From contig CAYUZU010000031.1 of the NCBI GenBank assembly GCA_964448675.1, positions 1 through 55,586 of the forward strand: 55,586 nt of DNA, given 5' to 3'. Of the stretch, positions 16,421 to 24,441 are shown one piece after another. Within the stretch, counting starts at the first letter, position 1. The number at the start of each line of letters is the position of its first letter. Position numbers and translations under genes: made by a program. The notes under the pieces are model-generated. The model did no database searches and was not told the origin of the DNA. It saw only the letters and a program-made list of their open reading frames with translations. The DNA comes from CAYUZU01 sp964448675. GTDB taxonomy: Bacteria; Planctomycetota; Phycisphaerae; UBA1845; Fen-1342.

Positions 16421-18697
16421 ATGGCGAAGACGGAATTCAACTCGAATGAGGAAGAGCGGCGCGAGGAGCTCGTCGGCCGCATTCTCAACGAGTTCCTTGA
16501 CCGTCGCTCGCGGGGCGAGCCGGCCGACGAGCAGGCGTTGCTCGCGCGCTATCCGGAGCTGGCGGATGCCTTGCGCGAAGACCTCGAGGTGCTGCGCGAT
16601 CTGTATCCGGCGAGCGGGCGCATCGAAAGCCTGATCGCCCAGGGAATTCTCAAACGCAGTGACAAGCCCGGCTGCCTTGCCGAACTGGAGGAGTACAGGA
16701 TCCGCGCGGTCGTCGGGCGCGGGGGCATGGGCATCGTCCTGAAGGCGGATGACGAAAGCCTCGGACGAACCGTGGCCGTCAAGATCCTGCGTCCCGACAT
16801 GGCGGACGACCAGGCCGCGCTCGCGCGGTTCGCGCGCGAGGCCAAGACGGCGGCGGCCCTGCGGCACCCGAACATCGTGGGGGTGCATCGCGTCGGGCAG
16901 GTTCGCGGCGTGCCGTTCATCGTGATGGAGTACGTGGCCGGGCGCAGCGTGGCCGACCTGGTGCGGGCGCGCGGCGCATTGCCGGCGGCGTTTTGTCGGG
17001 TGGTCTTTGCCCAGCTCCTGAACGGACTGCAGGCGGCCCACGAAGCGGACCTCGTGCACCGGGACGTGAAATCGTCCAACATCATCGTCGCGATGGACGG
17101 CGCGCCGGAGAAGACGTTGCCGGACAACCCGGTGATCAAGATCGCGGACTTCGGCCTGGCACGGATGCGCACCTCGCAGACGCAACTCACCGTGGCAGAT
17201 GCGGTGGTCGGCACGCCGGAATACATGAGCCCCGAACAGGCGCGCGGCGAGTCCGACAGGATCGACCAGCGGGCGGATCTGTATTCGGCTGGGGTCGTGC
17301 TGTACGAGATGCTCGCCGGGCACACCCCGTTCCGCACGGACACCCCCACCGCGACCATCCACCGCATTCTTAACGAACCGCCGACCCCGCCCGCGCTCGA
17401 CGACGAAGCGGATGCCAACCTGTCGCGACTGGCATTGCGGCTGATGGCCAAGTTGCCGGAGAACCGCTTTCGCTCGGCCCGCGAAGTGCTCGACCTGCTG
17501 GATGCCAACGCACCGGTCGGCCTGCCCGAGCACCGGCGGCGCTGGTGGCGGCGGGCAGGGGTGGTCGTCGCGGCGGGCATCGCGCTCATCGCCGCCACGT
17601 CGCTTTGGAACGTGGGTGGTGCTGCGCCCGGCCTGTCGGCGCGGGCGGCCGGGTCCGACGTGCCGACGGCGGTCTGGGTCGACGAGTTCGAGAGGAATGT
17701 CGTCCTGGCCCGCTACGGCCACGAGGCCCCGCCGGAGGTGTTCTGTGAACTGACGCCGGGGCAGGCCGATTACACGTCGGCCGTGTTGGCCCGGCCGGTG
17801 GCTGCGGATGATCCGATCGTCGTGGTCGGGACGTCCCGGTCGGTGCAGGACCACTGTGTCTTCGCGTACGACGGGCGGGGGCGCGAGTTGTGGCGGCTCA
17901 ATCTCTCATCGGAGGTTTCGTGGCCCGATTGCGCCCCGCCGACGAACTGGCGTTGTGCGGATCTTCTCGCGGCCGACGTCGACGGCCTGCCGGGCGAGGA
18001 ACTCGTCGTCATGGCCAGCGATGCATACGAATACCCGACGCGCGTTTCGCTGGTTGATGCGCGCACCGCGGAAATCGGCGACACCTTCTGGCATATGGGG
18101 CACCTGTCGGGCATGGAGCTTGCGCCGGACTACTTCGGCGCGGGTCATCCGGCATTGTTGCTGTGGGGGGTGAACAACAAGCTCGACGGTTTCTACCGGC
18201 CGGTGCCGCAAGACGCCGCCCCGCACACGCGCTACGACTTCGTGCCGGTGGTCGCAGTGCTGGATCCGCGCGACATGGCCGGCCTGGCCCCGCCGGCGAC
18301 GTGGCGCATCAAGGAGATTCCGCCTGCCCGGCCCTACGCGTACGCCCTGCTCGACCGGCCGCCGAGCGACATGGGCACCTATGTCCCCGCGTCAGGCGGG
18401 CCTCCGGTGAAGCCGCCCGCGGCGGACTGCGTGAGCATCGAGTCGGTGATGATCGGCGATTATCCGGTGCGCGACGCGACGGGGCCGTGGCTGGTGGTGG
18501 GGCTGGTGCGGCCGTCGTCCCTGCCCAATCCGGGCAGTCTGGTCGTGGATCGGCAACTGAACTACGTGCAGGTAATGGCTGCGACGGCAGAGACCGTGCA
18601 GCAGCCCGAGGGGGCGTGGCAGCGCTACTGGAAGCCGATCGTTCAACGCGAAGACGAAGTCAGCGCAGCGGACAACCGGCAGGCACGAAGACCCTGA
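16421..18697 (+). CDS. Membrane Ser/Thr protein kinase with large extracytoplasmic domain
   Basis: A 758-aa protein. Residues 1-62 match the short module ahead of planctomycete kinases (RRSRGEPADEQALLARYPEL). The kinase domain runs about 92-355: the glycine loop GRGGMG, K121 in VAVKIL, the catalytic loop HRDVKSSN with D215, the DFG motif (D243), GTPEYMSPEQ and a following DLYSAGVVLYEML. One membrane helix lies at about 379-396, after an Arg/Trp-rich stop-transfer. The last 360 residues face outside; motifs such as IVVVGTSRSVQDHCVFAYDG and LLAADVDGLPGEELVV suggest repeat-propeller blades. It is therefore a receptor-type kinase with all catalytic residues present. The ATG at 16421 is chosen because upstream sequence is Arg-rich and atypical. 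Confidence 0.92.
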   Translation: MAKTEFNSNEEERREELVGRILNEFLDRRSRGEPADEQALLARYPELADALREDLEVLRDLYPASGRIESLIAQGILKRSDKPGCLAELEEYRIRAVVGRGGMGIVLKADDESLGRTVAVKILRPDMADDQAALARFAREAKTAAALRHPNIVGVHRVGQVRGVPFIVMEYVAGRSVADLVRARGALPAAFCRVVFAQLLNGLQAAHEADLVHRDVKSSNIIVAMDGAPEKTLPDNPVIKIADFGLARMRTSQTQLTVADAVVGTPEYMSPEQARGESDRIDQRADLYSAGVVLYEMLAGHTPFRTDTPTATIHRILNEPPTPPALDDEADANLSRLALRLMAKLPENRFRSAREVLDLLDANAPVGLPEHRRRWWRRAGVVVAAGIALIAATSLWNVGGAAPGLSARAAGSDVPTAVWVDEFERNVVLARYGHEAPPEVFCELTPGQADYTSAVLARPVAADDPIVVVGTSRSVQDHCVFAYDGRGRELWRLNLSSEVSWPDCAPPTNWRCADLLAADVDGLPGEELVVMASDAYEYPTRVSLVDARTAEIGDTFWHMGHLSGMELAPDYFGAGHPALLLWGVNNKLDGFYRPVPQDAAPHTRYDFVPVVAVLDPRDMAGLAPPATWRIKEIPPARPYAYALLDRPPSDMGTYVPASGGPPVKPPAADCVSIESVMIGDYPVRDATGPWLVVGLVRPSSLPNPGSLVVDRQLNYVQVMAATAETVQQPEGAWQRYWKPIVQREDEVSAADNRQARRP

Positions 18698-18936
18698 CGT
18701 CCGCGGGCGCAAAAGCGACGGGCCAGGCAGAGAGCGGGCCACCCGCGACGAGCCGCCATGCGACTCCTGCGAACGCGCTTCCTGGATCGCCCCACCCTTT
18801 GCGCGATCACAGCCTGCTCACCCTGCCCGACCCGTTCACATCCCCGGGCCGTACGGACGTCCCTCCCCTACGAACATAAACGTCGAAAGGGGCGGGCTCT
18901 AACGCTGAAATAGCGAGAATTGTGCCGGGGTGGCCC

Positions 18937-19572
18937 TCAGGGGCGACGCAGTGAGCGGGTGATGTCGTCGAGGAGCTCACGCAGGGCTTTCAGGGCGCGG
19001 TGGCACAGCATGTGCACCGCCGGCTCGCTCTTGCGCATGGTTGTCGCAACTTCTTGCACGGAACGACCTTCCAGGAATCGCAGCCGGACGACCGCCCGCT
19101 GGTCGTCGTTCAGGCGGGCGAGGCAGGACATGACGGCCCCGATGGCTTCGTCGCGGGCGACATGGCGGCTGGGGGTCGATTCGGGGCCGGCCACGCGGCG
19201 AAAAAGGTCGGGGTACGAAGTGCTGGCATCGAGGGGCGCTCGCTCGCGGGCCGGGTCGCGCTTCTTGCGGCCCAGGGCACGCTCCTCGTCTCTAAGTTTC
19301 GATAAGACAATGGTTTCTATCCACTTGTAGAATGCAGGCACCCCGTCGAACCGGCAGCCGCCCAGGCTGCGAAACGCCGCGATGTAGCCCTGCTGGAGGA
19401 TGTCTTCCGGCTCGATTCTTGTCCGATAACGTTCATCGGTCGCACGCGCGACGATCGAACGCAGTACGGGGTGATAGTGGATGATCAACCGCTGCAAGGC
19501 GTCCGCGTCGCCGGCGGCTGCCCGCTGTACGTCTGCCCCGCACGCCTGCTCGTCCATGACCGTCGTCCCCAT
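18937..19572 (-). CDS. ECF-type RNA polymerase sigma factor
   Basis: A sigma factor of about 211 aa. Region 2 shows IEPEDILQQGYIAAFRSLGG and FYKWIETIVLSKLRD; region 4 shows VVRLRFLEGRSVQEVATTM followed by SEPAVHMLCHRALKALREL. It is of the planctomycete type that often sits near Ser/Thr kinases, and here it converges on one with 239 bases between stops. It lacks the extra Cys/His tail of the first sigma factor in this window. Starts at 19572 (ATG), 19557 (ATG) or 19587 (GTG) are possible; 19572 is a compromise. No anti-sigma gene is adjacent, so the kinase is a plausible regulator (inference). Confidence 0.85.
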   Translation of the reverse strand: MGTTVMDEQACGADVQRAAAGDADALQRLIIHYHPVLRSIVARATDERYRTRIEPEDILQQGYIAAFRSLGGCRFDGVPAFYKWIETIVLSKLRDEERALGRKKRDPARERAPLDASTSYPDLFRRVAGPESTPSRHVARDEAIGAVMSCLARLNDDQRAVVRLRFLEGRSVQEVATTMRKSEPAVHMLCHRALKALRELLDDITRSLRRP

Positions 19573-19608
19573 GCTCGACTTGCGCACAGCAGTCTAGACG
19601 CCGGCCGC

Positions 19609-19637
19609 TCGACCTGCAACGGTCTTGGGCATATAAG
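19609..19637 (+). promoter_or_regulatory. Candidate promoter of the M32 carboxypeptidase gene
   Basis: TCGACC (19609-19614, 4 of 6 to consensus), 17-base spacer, TATAAG (19632-19637, 5 of 6). It would start transcription near 19644, about 60 bases before the GTG start. Confidence 0.45.
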
Positions 19638-19703
19638 GGAGGGTGGGGAGGATCGGGCCCTTGGGCCGTGTTCCGGCGGGTCCCAGCTTTGGAGGAAAAA
19701 CCG

Positions 19704-21200
19704 GTGCCGAGCGACACCTATCAGCAGTTCATCGAGCGCGTACGGGAGATCGAGATTGCCGGGGCGATCGGCGGTCTGCTCGAGTGGGACCAGGAGACCT
19801 ACATGCCGGCGAAGGGGGCCGAGACGCGCGCGGCCCAGACCGCCATGATTGCGGGGATCGGCCACGAGCGGCTGGTCGATTCGGCTTTCGCCCGGCTGCT
19901 CGAGCGCGTGGAGCAGGAGAACGATCCCGATCCGGTGGTGCAGACGAACGTGCGGGAGATGCGGCGGCTGTTCGATCGCGCCGTGAAGCTGCCGACGCGG
20001 CTGGTGCAGGACATTGCCCGCGTCACGACGCTGGGCCGCGAAGCTTGGGTGAAGGCGCGCAAGGAGTCGGACTTCGCGCGGTTCGCGCCGCACCTCGCGC
20101 GCCTGCTGGACCTCAAGCGCGAGGTGGCGGACAAGATCGGCTACGAGGACGTGCCCTACGACGCGCTGATGGACGAGTTCGAGCCGGGGGCCCGGTCGGT
20201 CGCGGTGCAGCGCGTGTTTGACGGCCTCAGGGCCGACCTGGTGCCGATCGTGCAGGCGATCAAGGACGCGCCGCGGCAGCCAGACACCAGTATTCTGGAG
20301 CGCAGCTGTCCGGTGGCGGCCCAGGCGAGCTTCGGGCGGGCGATTGTCGCGGCGATGGGGTTCGACTTTGCGGCGGGGCGGATCGACACGACCACGCACC
20401 CATTCTGCAGCGGCATGACGCCGCACGACGTGCGGCTGACGACGCGCTTCGACGAGCACTACCTGCCGATGTCGCTGTTCGGCCTGATGCACGAGGCCGG
20501 CCACGGACTGTATGAGCAGGGGCTGGCGATCGAGCACGCGTTCACCCCGATGGGCGACAGCGTATCGCTGGGGATCCACGAATCGCAGTCGCGGCTGTGG
20601 GAGAACCAGGTCGGGCGCAGCCGCCTGTTCTGGGAGCACTTCTTCGGCGCGCTGCAACAGGCGTTCGGCGCGCTGGCGGATGTTTCACTGGACGACTGGT
20701 ACTTCGCCATCAATACGGTCCGGCCGTCCTTCATCCGGGTCGAGGCGGACGAGGTCACCTACAACCTGCACATCATGCTGCGGTTCGACATCGAGCGCGA
20801 GATGATCGCCGGCAAGCTGGCGGTGCAGGACGTTCCCGCCGCCTGGAATGATCGGTTTCAGCAGATGCTGGGCCTGACGCCGCCCGATGACAGCAAGGGT
20901 TGCCTGCAGGACATCCACTGGAGCATGGGGATCTTCGGGTACTTCCCGACCTATGCCCTGGGCAACCTGTATGCGGCGCAGTTCTTTGCGGCGGCGCGGG
21001 CCCGCCTGCCGGACCTGGACGGCCAGATTCGCCGGGGCGAGCTGCAGCCGCTGCGAGCGTGGCTGCGTGAGAACATCCACCTTCACGGCCAGCGCTATCG
21101 GGCGGCGGAGCTGGCGGAGCGGGTGTCCGGCCAGCCGCTGACGCACCGGGCGTTCATCGATTACCTGACCGCGAAGTACCAGCCGTTGTACGGCTATTGA
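19704..21200 (+). CDS. Metallocarboxypeptidase, peptidase family M32
   Basis: A 498-aa protein, the usual family length. It carries the zinc motif HEAGH at residues 263-267 (LMHEAGHGLYEQG), the third zinc ligand region in SLGIHESQSRLWENQVGRS, and the conserved tail with GIFGYFPTYALGNLYAAQ. M32 enzymes remove C-terminal residues from peptides in the cytoplasm with broad specificity. The N-terminal GGLLEWDQETYMP is also typical. The start is GTG at 19704: GGAGG sits at 19691-19695, about eight bases upstream, which decides against the in-frame ATG at 19668. It stands alone with its own candidate promoter. Confidence 0.95.
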   Translation: MPSDTYQQFIERVREIEIAGAIGGLLEWDQETYMPAKGAETRAAQTAMIAGIGHERLVDSAFARLLERVEQENDPDPVVQTNVREMRRLFDRAVKLPTRLVQDIARVTTLGREAWVKARKESDFARFAPHLARLLDLKREVADKIGYEDVPYDALMDEFEPGARSVAVQRVFDGLRADLVPIVQAIKDAPRQPDTSILERSCPVAAQASFGRAIVAAMGFDFAAGRIDTTTHPFCSGMTPHDVRLTTRFDEHYLPMSLFGLMHEAGHGLYEQGLAIEHAFTPMGDSVSLGIHESQSRLWENQVGRSRLFWEHFFGALQQAFGALADVSLDDWYFAINTVRPSFIRVEADEVTYNLHIMLRFDIEREMIAGKLAVQDVPAAWNDRFQQMLGLTPPDDSKGCLQDIHWSMGIFGYFPTYALGNLYAAQFFAAARARLPDLDGQIRRGELQPLRAWLRENIHLHGQRYRAAELAERVSGQPLTHRAFIDYLTAKYQPLYGY

Positions 21201-21266
21201 GTCATGGCGGGGTTTGGCGACCCGTAGATCCGCTGGCCTGAGCGGTGCGTGCCGCGGGGCGGTCGT

Positions 21267-21295
21267 TTGATTTCGCCGGTGGCTGAATCTATTCT
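21267..21295 (+). promoter_or_regulatory. Candidate promoter of the Trm112-like/phosphoesterase cluster
   Basis: TTGATT (21267-21272), exactly 17 bases, TATTCT (21290-21295); each hexamer matches at 4 of 6. Transcription would start about 30 bases before the small gene at 21333. Confidence 0.4.
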
Positions 21296-21332
21296 GTAGT
21301 GCTGCGTACGGTTACAGCAGGGAGCCTGCGTG

Positions 21333-21518
21333 ATGGCGGAGATGCCGATCGCCCCGGAGTTGCTGGCGCTGCTGGCGTGTCCGCTGGCCGCGTGCCACGG
21401 TGCGCTCGAGCAGCAGGGGGACCGGCTGGTGTGTGCGGCGTGTGGGTTGCGGTACCCGATTGTCGAGCAGTGGCCCGTGCTGATACCGGATGAGGCGGAG
21501 CGTCCCGAGCAGGGGTGA
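21333..21518 (+). CDS. Trm112-family small zinc-binding protein
   Basis: A 61-aa protein with two Cys pairs, CPLAAC and CAACGLRYPI, then the family ending PVLIPDEA. Trm112-like proteins form a small zinc-ribbon/beta fold. In bacteria they are mostly uncharacterised; in other domains they activate methyltransferases. The start could be GTG 21330 or the adjoining ATG 21333, with GGGAG about eight bases upstream of the latter. It is followed after 12 bases by the metallophosphoesterase gene, so the two are cotranscribed. No methyltransferase partner gene is visible nearby. Confidence 0.8.
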   Translation: MAEMPIAPELLALLACPLAACHGALEQQGDRLVCAACGLRYPIVEQWPVLIPDEAERPEQG

Positions 21519-21530
21519 GCGAATAGCGAC

Positions 21531-22373
21531 ATGAGCGTCAACAATCACCAGCAGTTTGCCATCATCAGCGACATCCACTCCAACCTGGAAGCGCTCCAGG
21601 CGGTGCTGGACGATATCGAGCAGCGCGGGATCGACGATGTCGTCTGCCTGGGCGACATCGTCGGCTATGGCGCCAATCCCAAGGAGTGCGTCGACCTCGT
21701 CCGCGAACGTTGCCGGGCGACGCTGATGGGCAACCATGACCACGCCCTGCTGTTCGAGCCGACGAACTTCAACCTGCCCGCCGAGAAGGCCTGCTACTGG
21801 ACGCGGCAGGTGCTGGAGACCGAGCCGGACCCGGCCCTGCGGCGCTCGCGCTGGGACTTCCTGGGCAAGCTGCCGGTGCGGGTGAAGGACCGGGACGTCC
21901 TGTTCTTCCATGCGTCGCCGCGGCGACCGATGAACGAATACATCTTCCCGGAGGACGTGTTCACCAATCCGCAGAAGGTCATGGCGAACTTCGACCGTTT
22001 GGACGCCCGGATCTGTTTCGTGGGGCACACGCATCAGCCGGGCGTGTTCGTCGACGATCCGTACTTCGACCCGCCGAACGAGCTGCCGGATTCGCCCTTT
22101 TACGAAGTCGAGGAAGAGCGGGCGATCGTCAACGTCGGCAGCGTTGGGCAGCCGCGCGACCGCGACAAGCGCGCCAGTTACGTCGTGGTGCACCGCTCGC
22201 CCGAGACGATGGGCGACGGGACCGACAGCGTGGTGGCCACGGCGCTGGGCTGCAGCGTCGAGCAGGTGGAGTTCGTCCGGGTGGAGTACGACGTGGAACG
22301 TACGGTGCAGAAGATCCTGTCGGAGCCGGCGCTCGACGACCTGCTCGGCACGCGACTGCACGAGGGGCGCTGA
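21531..22373 (+). CDS. Metallophosphoesterase of the YfcE/ApaH-like group
   Basis: A 280-aa cytoplasmic protein with the complete motif series: AIISDIHSN (D14, H16), LGDIVGYG, GNHDHA, FFHASP and VGHTHQPG. The GDIVGYGANP context is typical of a widespread bacterial subgroup annotated as diadenosine tetraphosphatase-like or phosphodiesterase; the true substrate is usually untested. It is not closely similar to the phosphoesterase at 2073-2936 (different spacing and loops). It sits 12 bases after the Trm112-like gene and 47 before the thioesterase, so is probably the second gene of a small operon. Confidence 0.92.
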   Translation: MSVNNHQQFAIISDIHSNLEALQAVLDDIEQRGIDDVVCLGDIVGYGANPKECVDLVRERCRATLMGNHDHALLFEPTNFNLPAEKACYWTRQVLETEPDPALRRSRWDFLGKLPVRVKDRDVLFFHASPRRPMNEYIFPEDVFTNPQKVMANFDRLDARICFVGHTHQPGVFVDDPYFDPPNELPDSPFYEVEEERAIVNVGSVGQPRDRDKRASYVVVHRSPETMGDGTDSVVATALGCSVEQVEFVRVEYDVERTVQKILSEPALDDLLGTRLHEGR

Positions 22374-22420
22374 ACGGCGGTCAACGCGGGGCGGATGGAC
22401 AAACCCACGACACCAGACGT

Positions 22421-22843
22421 ATGAACGAGCCGGTAGCCAGTTGTGATATCGAGATCCGCGTCCGCTACGCCGAGGTGGACGCGATGGGCTACGTCCACCA
22501 CGCCAACTACTTCGTCTACTTCGAGGCGGGCCGCACCGAGCTGCTGCGGCGCAACGGTGTGCGCTATCGCGACATGGAGGAGCGCGGCCTGTGCTACGTC
22601 GTCGCGCGGCTGGAGTGCCGTTTTCGGGCCCCGGCCCGTTACGACGACCTGCTGACGCTCACCACCACGACGGAGCGCCTGACGCCGGTGCGGGTCGAGC
22701 ACAACTATCGGCTGCTGCGGGAGAACACGCTGCTGACCGAGGCCCGCTCGACGCTGGTGCTGGTCGGGCGCGACGGCAAGCCGACCGCACTGCCGGACGA
22801 TCTGCAGGCGGCACTGGGCGGCGTGACGCCACTGGGGGCTTGA
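22421..22843 (+). CDS. Acyl-CoA thioesterase, YbgC/FadM-type hotdog fold
   Basis: A 140-aa 4HBT-family thioesterase. The signature YAEVDAMGYVHHANYFVYFE includes the catalytic-type D20 and the following His pair, and VVARLECRFRAPARYDD is the second conserved strand. It hydrolyses acyl-CoA or acyl-ACP thioesters in the cytoplasm. It is one domain, the usual length. Spacing to neighbours (47 bases upstream, 71 downstream) is compatible with cotranscription. Acyl specificity cannot be inferred; in Tol-Pal-carrying bacteria YbgC is linked to envelope genes, but none are seen here. Confidence 0.93.
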   Translation: MNEPVASCDIEIRVRYAEVDAMGYVHHANYFVYFEAGRTELLRRNGVRYRDMEERGLCYVVARLECRFRAPARYDDLLTLTTTTERLTPVRVEHNYRLLRENTLLTEARSTLVLVGRDGKPTALPDDLQAALGGVTPLGA

Positions 22844-22914
22844 TGCTATGCTGCGCCGGGCCGGGCAGTAGGGGCGGCCCGCCGATGAGACAGGCGATGT
22901 GTGAGGTTGTGACC

Positions 22915-23853
22915 ATGTACAAGCGAAGAGCGGCAGGCAGCGTGCTTCTGGCGGGGTTGATCGGGCTCACGGCGGTGTCGGCCTGGGCCCAGACGCGGGC
23001 GCAGAGCCGGGAAGCGGCACGCGCCGGCAATCCCGATCCCGCGGCACAGCGCGAGACGAAGCGACCGGATCGGCCGCGGGTCGTCATGGAGATCGCCCAG
23101 GACAACCAGGTCTGGGGACAGGTCGTGATCGAGCTGTATCCGGATCGCGCCCCGACGACCGTGAAGAACTTCCTGAACTACGTGCACGAGGGGTTCTACG
23201 ACGACACGATCTTTCATCGCGTGCTGCGCGGGTACATCGTGCAGGGGGGCGGCTACGTCGCGCGCTCGCGGCCCAAGACCCAGGGCCTGCGGCCGCCCAT
23301 CCGCAACGAGTACAAGGAAGCCCTCGACAACGAGCGCGGCACCATCGCCATGGCACGCCAATGGCGCAAGCCCGACTCGGCAACCGCGCAGTTCTTCATT
23401 AACCTCAAGGACAATCCCGGTCTGGATTACGCCCATCCCGACAGCGACGGCCACGGCTACTGCGCTTTCGGCCGCGTGATCGATGGGATGGAGCTCATCA
23501 ACCGGATCGGCCGGATCCCCACCCGACCTGATCAGCGCCACGCGCGCGAGATGTCGGTGCCGGTGAAGACGGTCAAGATCCAGCGGATGCGGCATCTGGA
23601 GCCGGGAGAAGACCCCGGCGCGAGCAAGCCCGTGCGTAGCCCGGTGGCGACCAAACGCGAGCGGCCCAGGGGCGAGCGGCCGGCCGATGCCGAGGCCGCT
23701 TCAGCGGAAAGAGAAGAACACGCGGCAGAGCCTGTGCCCGAACCCGAACCCGAGCCCGAACCCGAGCCGGAACCCGAGCCGGAGCCGGAGCCGGAGCCGG
23801 AGCCCGAGCCGTTGCCCGACCCCAACGAGCCGGCCGAGCCGGACGAGGACTAG
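22915..23853 (+). CDS. Secreted cyclophilin-type peptidyl-prolyl isomerase with (Glu-Pro)12 tail
   Basis: A 312-aa protein. The signal peptide is MYKRRAAGSVLLAGLIGLTA with cleavage after AWA. The cyclophilin domain spans about 55-225: DRAPTTVKNFLNYV, FYDDTIFHRVLRGYIVQGG (active-site Phe/His/Arg), SATAQFFINLKDNPGLDY and YCAFGRVIDGMELI. It would accelerate proline isomerisation during folding outside the cytoplasm. The C-terminal 85 residues are low complexity: a basic stretch, an acidic stretch, then twelve Glu-Pro repeats encoded by a hexamer array at 23740-23811, ending in Asp/Glu. The ATG at 22915 has GAGG eight bases upstream; earlier in-frame ATGs at 22885 and 22897 are less likely. The Pro tail could be a rigid spacer or its own substrate. 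Confidence 0.9.
   Translation: MYKRRAAGSVLLAGLIGLTAVSAWAQTRAQSREAARAGNPDPAAQRETKRPDRPRVVMEIAQDNQVWGQVVIELYPDRAPTTVKNFLNYVHEGFYDDTIFHRVLRGYIVQGGGYVARSRPKTQGLRPPIRNEYKEALDNERGTIAMARQWRKPDSATAQFFINLKDNPGLDYAHPDSDGHGYCAFGRVIDGMELINRIGRIPTRPDQRHAREMSVPVKTVKIQRMRHLEPGEDPGASKPVRSPVATKRERPRGERPADAEAASAEREEHAAEPVPEPEPEPEPEPEPEPEPEPEPEPEPLPDPNEPAEPDED
23740..23811 (+). repeat. 12-copy hexamer repeat encoding Glu-Pro
   Basis: Twelve imperfect copies of GA(A/G)CC(C/G) in frame. Each unit is two codons, so slippage would lengthen or shorten the tail without a frameshift. Confidence 0.9.
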
Positions 23854-23907
23854 CCCGACGGCGGACCCGCGTGAAACGATCGTGTGGCCATGGAGGTGGC
23901 ACGCATC

Positions 23908-24330
23908 ATGCCCGAGCAGAGACGCGTCCTGATCCTGTGCACCGGCAACTCCTGCCGCTCGCAGATGGCCGAGGGCCTGTGGCGTCATTTGGGTGGCGAC
24001 GCCTGGGATGTGCACAGCGCGGGTAGCCGCCCCACGGGGGCGGTCCACCCCCTGGCGGTGCGGGCGATGGCCGAACGCGGGCTGGACATCAGCCAGCAGG
24101 AAAGCAAGTCACTGGCGCCCTACGCTGAGCAGCCGTTCGACGTGGTCGTTACCGTTTGTGACAGCGCCGCCCAGGATTGCCCGGCGTTTTCGCGCGCGGC
24201 CCAGCGACTGCACTGGTCGACCGATGACCCGGCGGCAGTAGACGGCACAGAGACACAGCAGATGGCATCGTTCGCGCGTGTCCGGGATGAGCTTGCCGAA
24301 CGTATTCGGACGTTCCTCGCGTCAGACTAG
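23908..24330 (+). CDS. arsC: Arsenate reductase, thioredoxin-coupled LMW-phosphatase type
   Basis: A 140-aa protein that reduces arsenate to arsenite. The P-loop is CTGNSCRS, with C11 and R17 (C-x5-R). The two further redox cysteines are C84 and C91 in VCDSAAQDCPAF. This is the complete Cys triad and spacing of the Staphylococcus plasmid enzyme type (10/82/89), which separates it from plain low-molecular-weight tyrosine phosphatases. The ATG at 23908 has GGAGG 11 bases upstream; GTG 23884 and ATG 23890 are alternatives. No arsR, arsB or acr3 is nearby, so it is not in a classical ars operon. It may be housekeeping defence or a tyrosine phosphatase in practice. Confidence 0.9.
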   Translation: MPEQRRVLILCTGNSCRSQMAEGLWRHLGGDAWDVHSAGSRPTGAVHPLAVRAMAERGLDISQQESKSLAPYAEQPFDVVVTVCDSAAQDCPAFSRAAQRLHWSTDDPAAVDGTETQQMASFARVRDELAERIRTFLASD

Positions 24331-24383
24331 ACGCCGCCCGCCGGGCCGCGCCGGCCCGCCGCGCCAAAGGGCATCTTTTTCAC

Positions 24384-24389
24384 TATAAT
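24384..24389 (+). promoter_or_regulatory. Candidate -10 element of the CoA-disulfide reductase gene
   Basis: A perfect TATAAT in a short AT-rich patch, 52 bases before the GTG start at 24442. No convincing -35 hexamer lies 16-18 bases upstream. Confidence 0.4.
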
Positions 24390-24441
24390 CCTGCGGTCCA
24401 GAAGCGGGGATTCGCCGTCCGTTTGCCAGGGAGTCGTATCA

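Noticed and set aside
22591..22914. Upstream extension of the cyclophilin frame into the thioesterase gene
   Set aside because: It would overlap the thioesterase by about 250 bases; a clean signal peptide and ribosome site start at 22915.
23740..23811. CRISPR-like direct repeats
   Set aside because: Six-base units without spacers, in frame inside a gene and encoding Glu-Pro; simple repeat, not an array.
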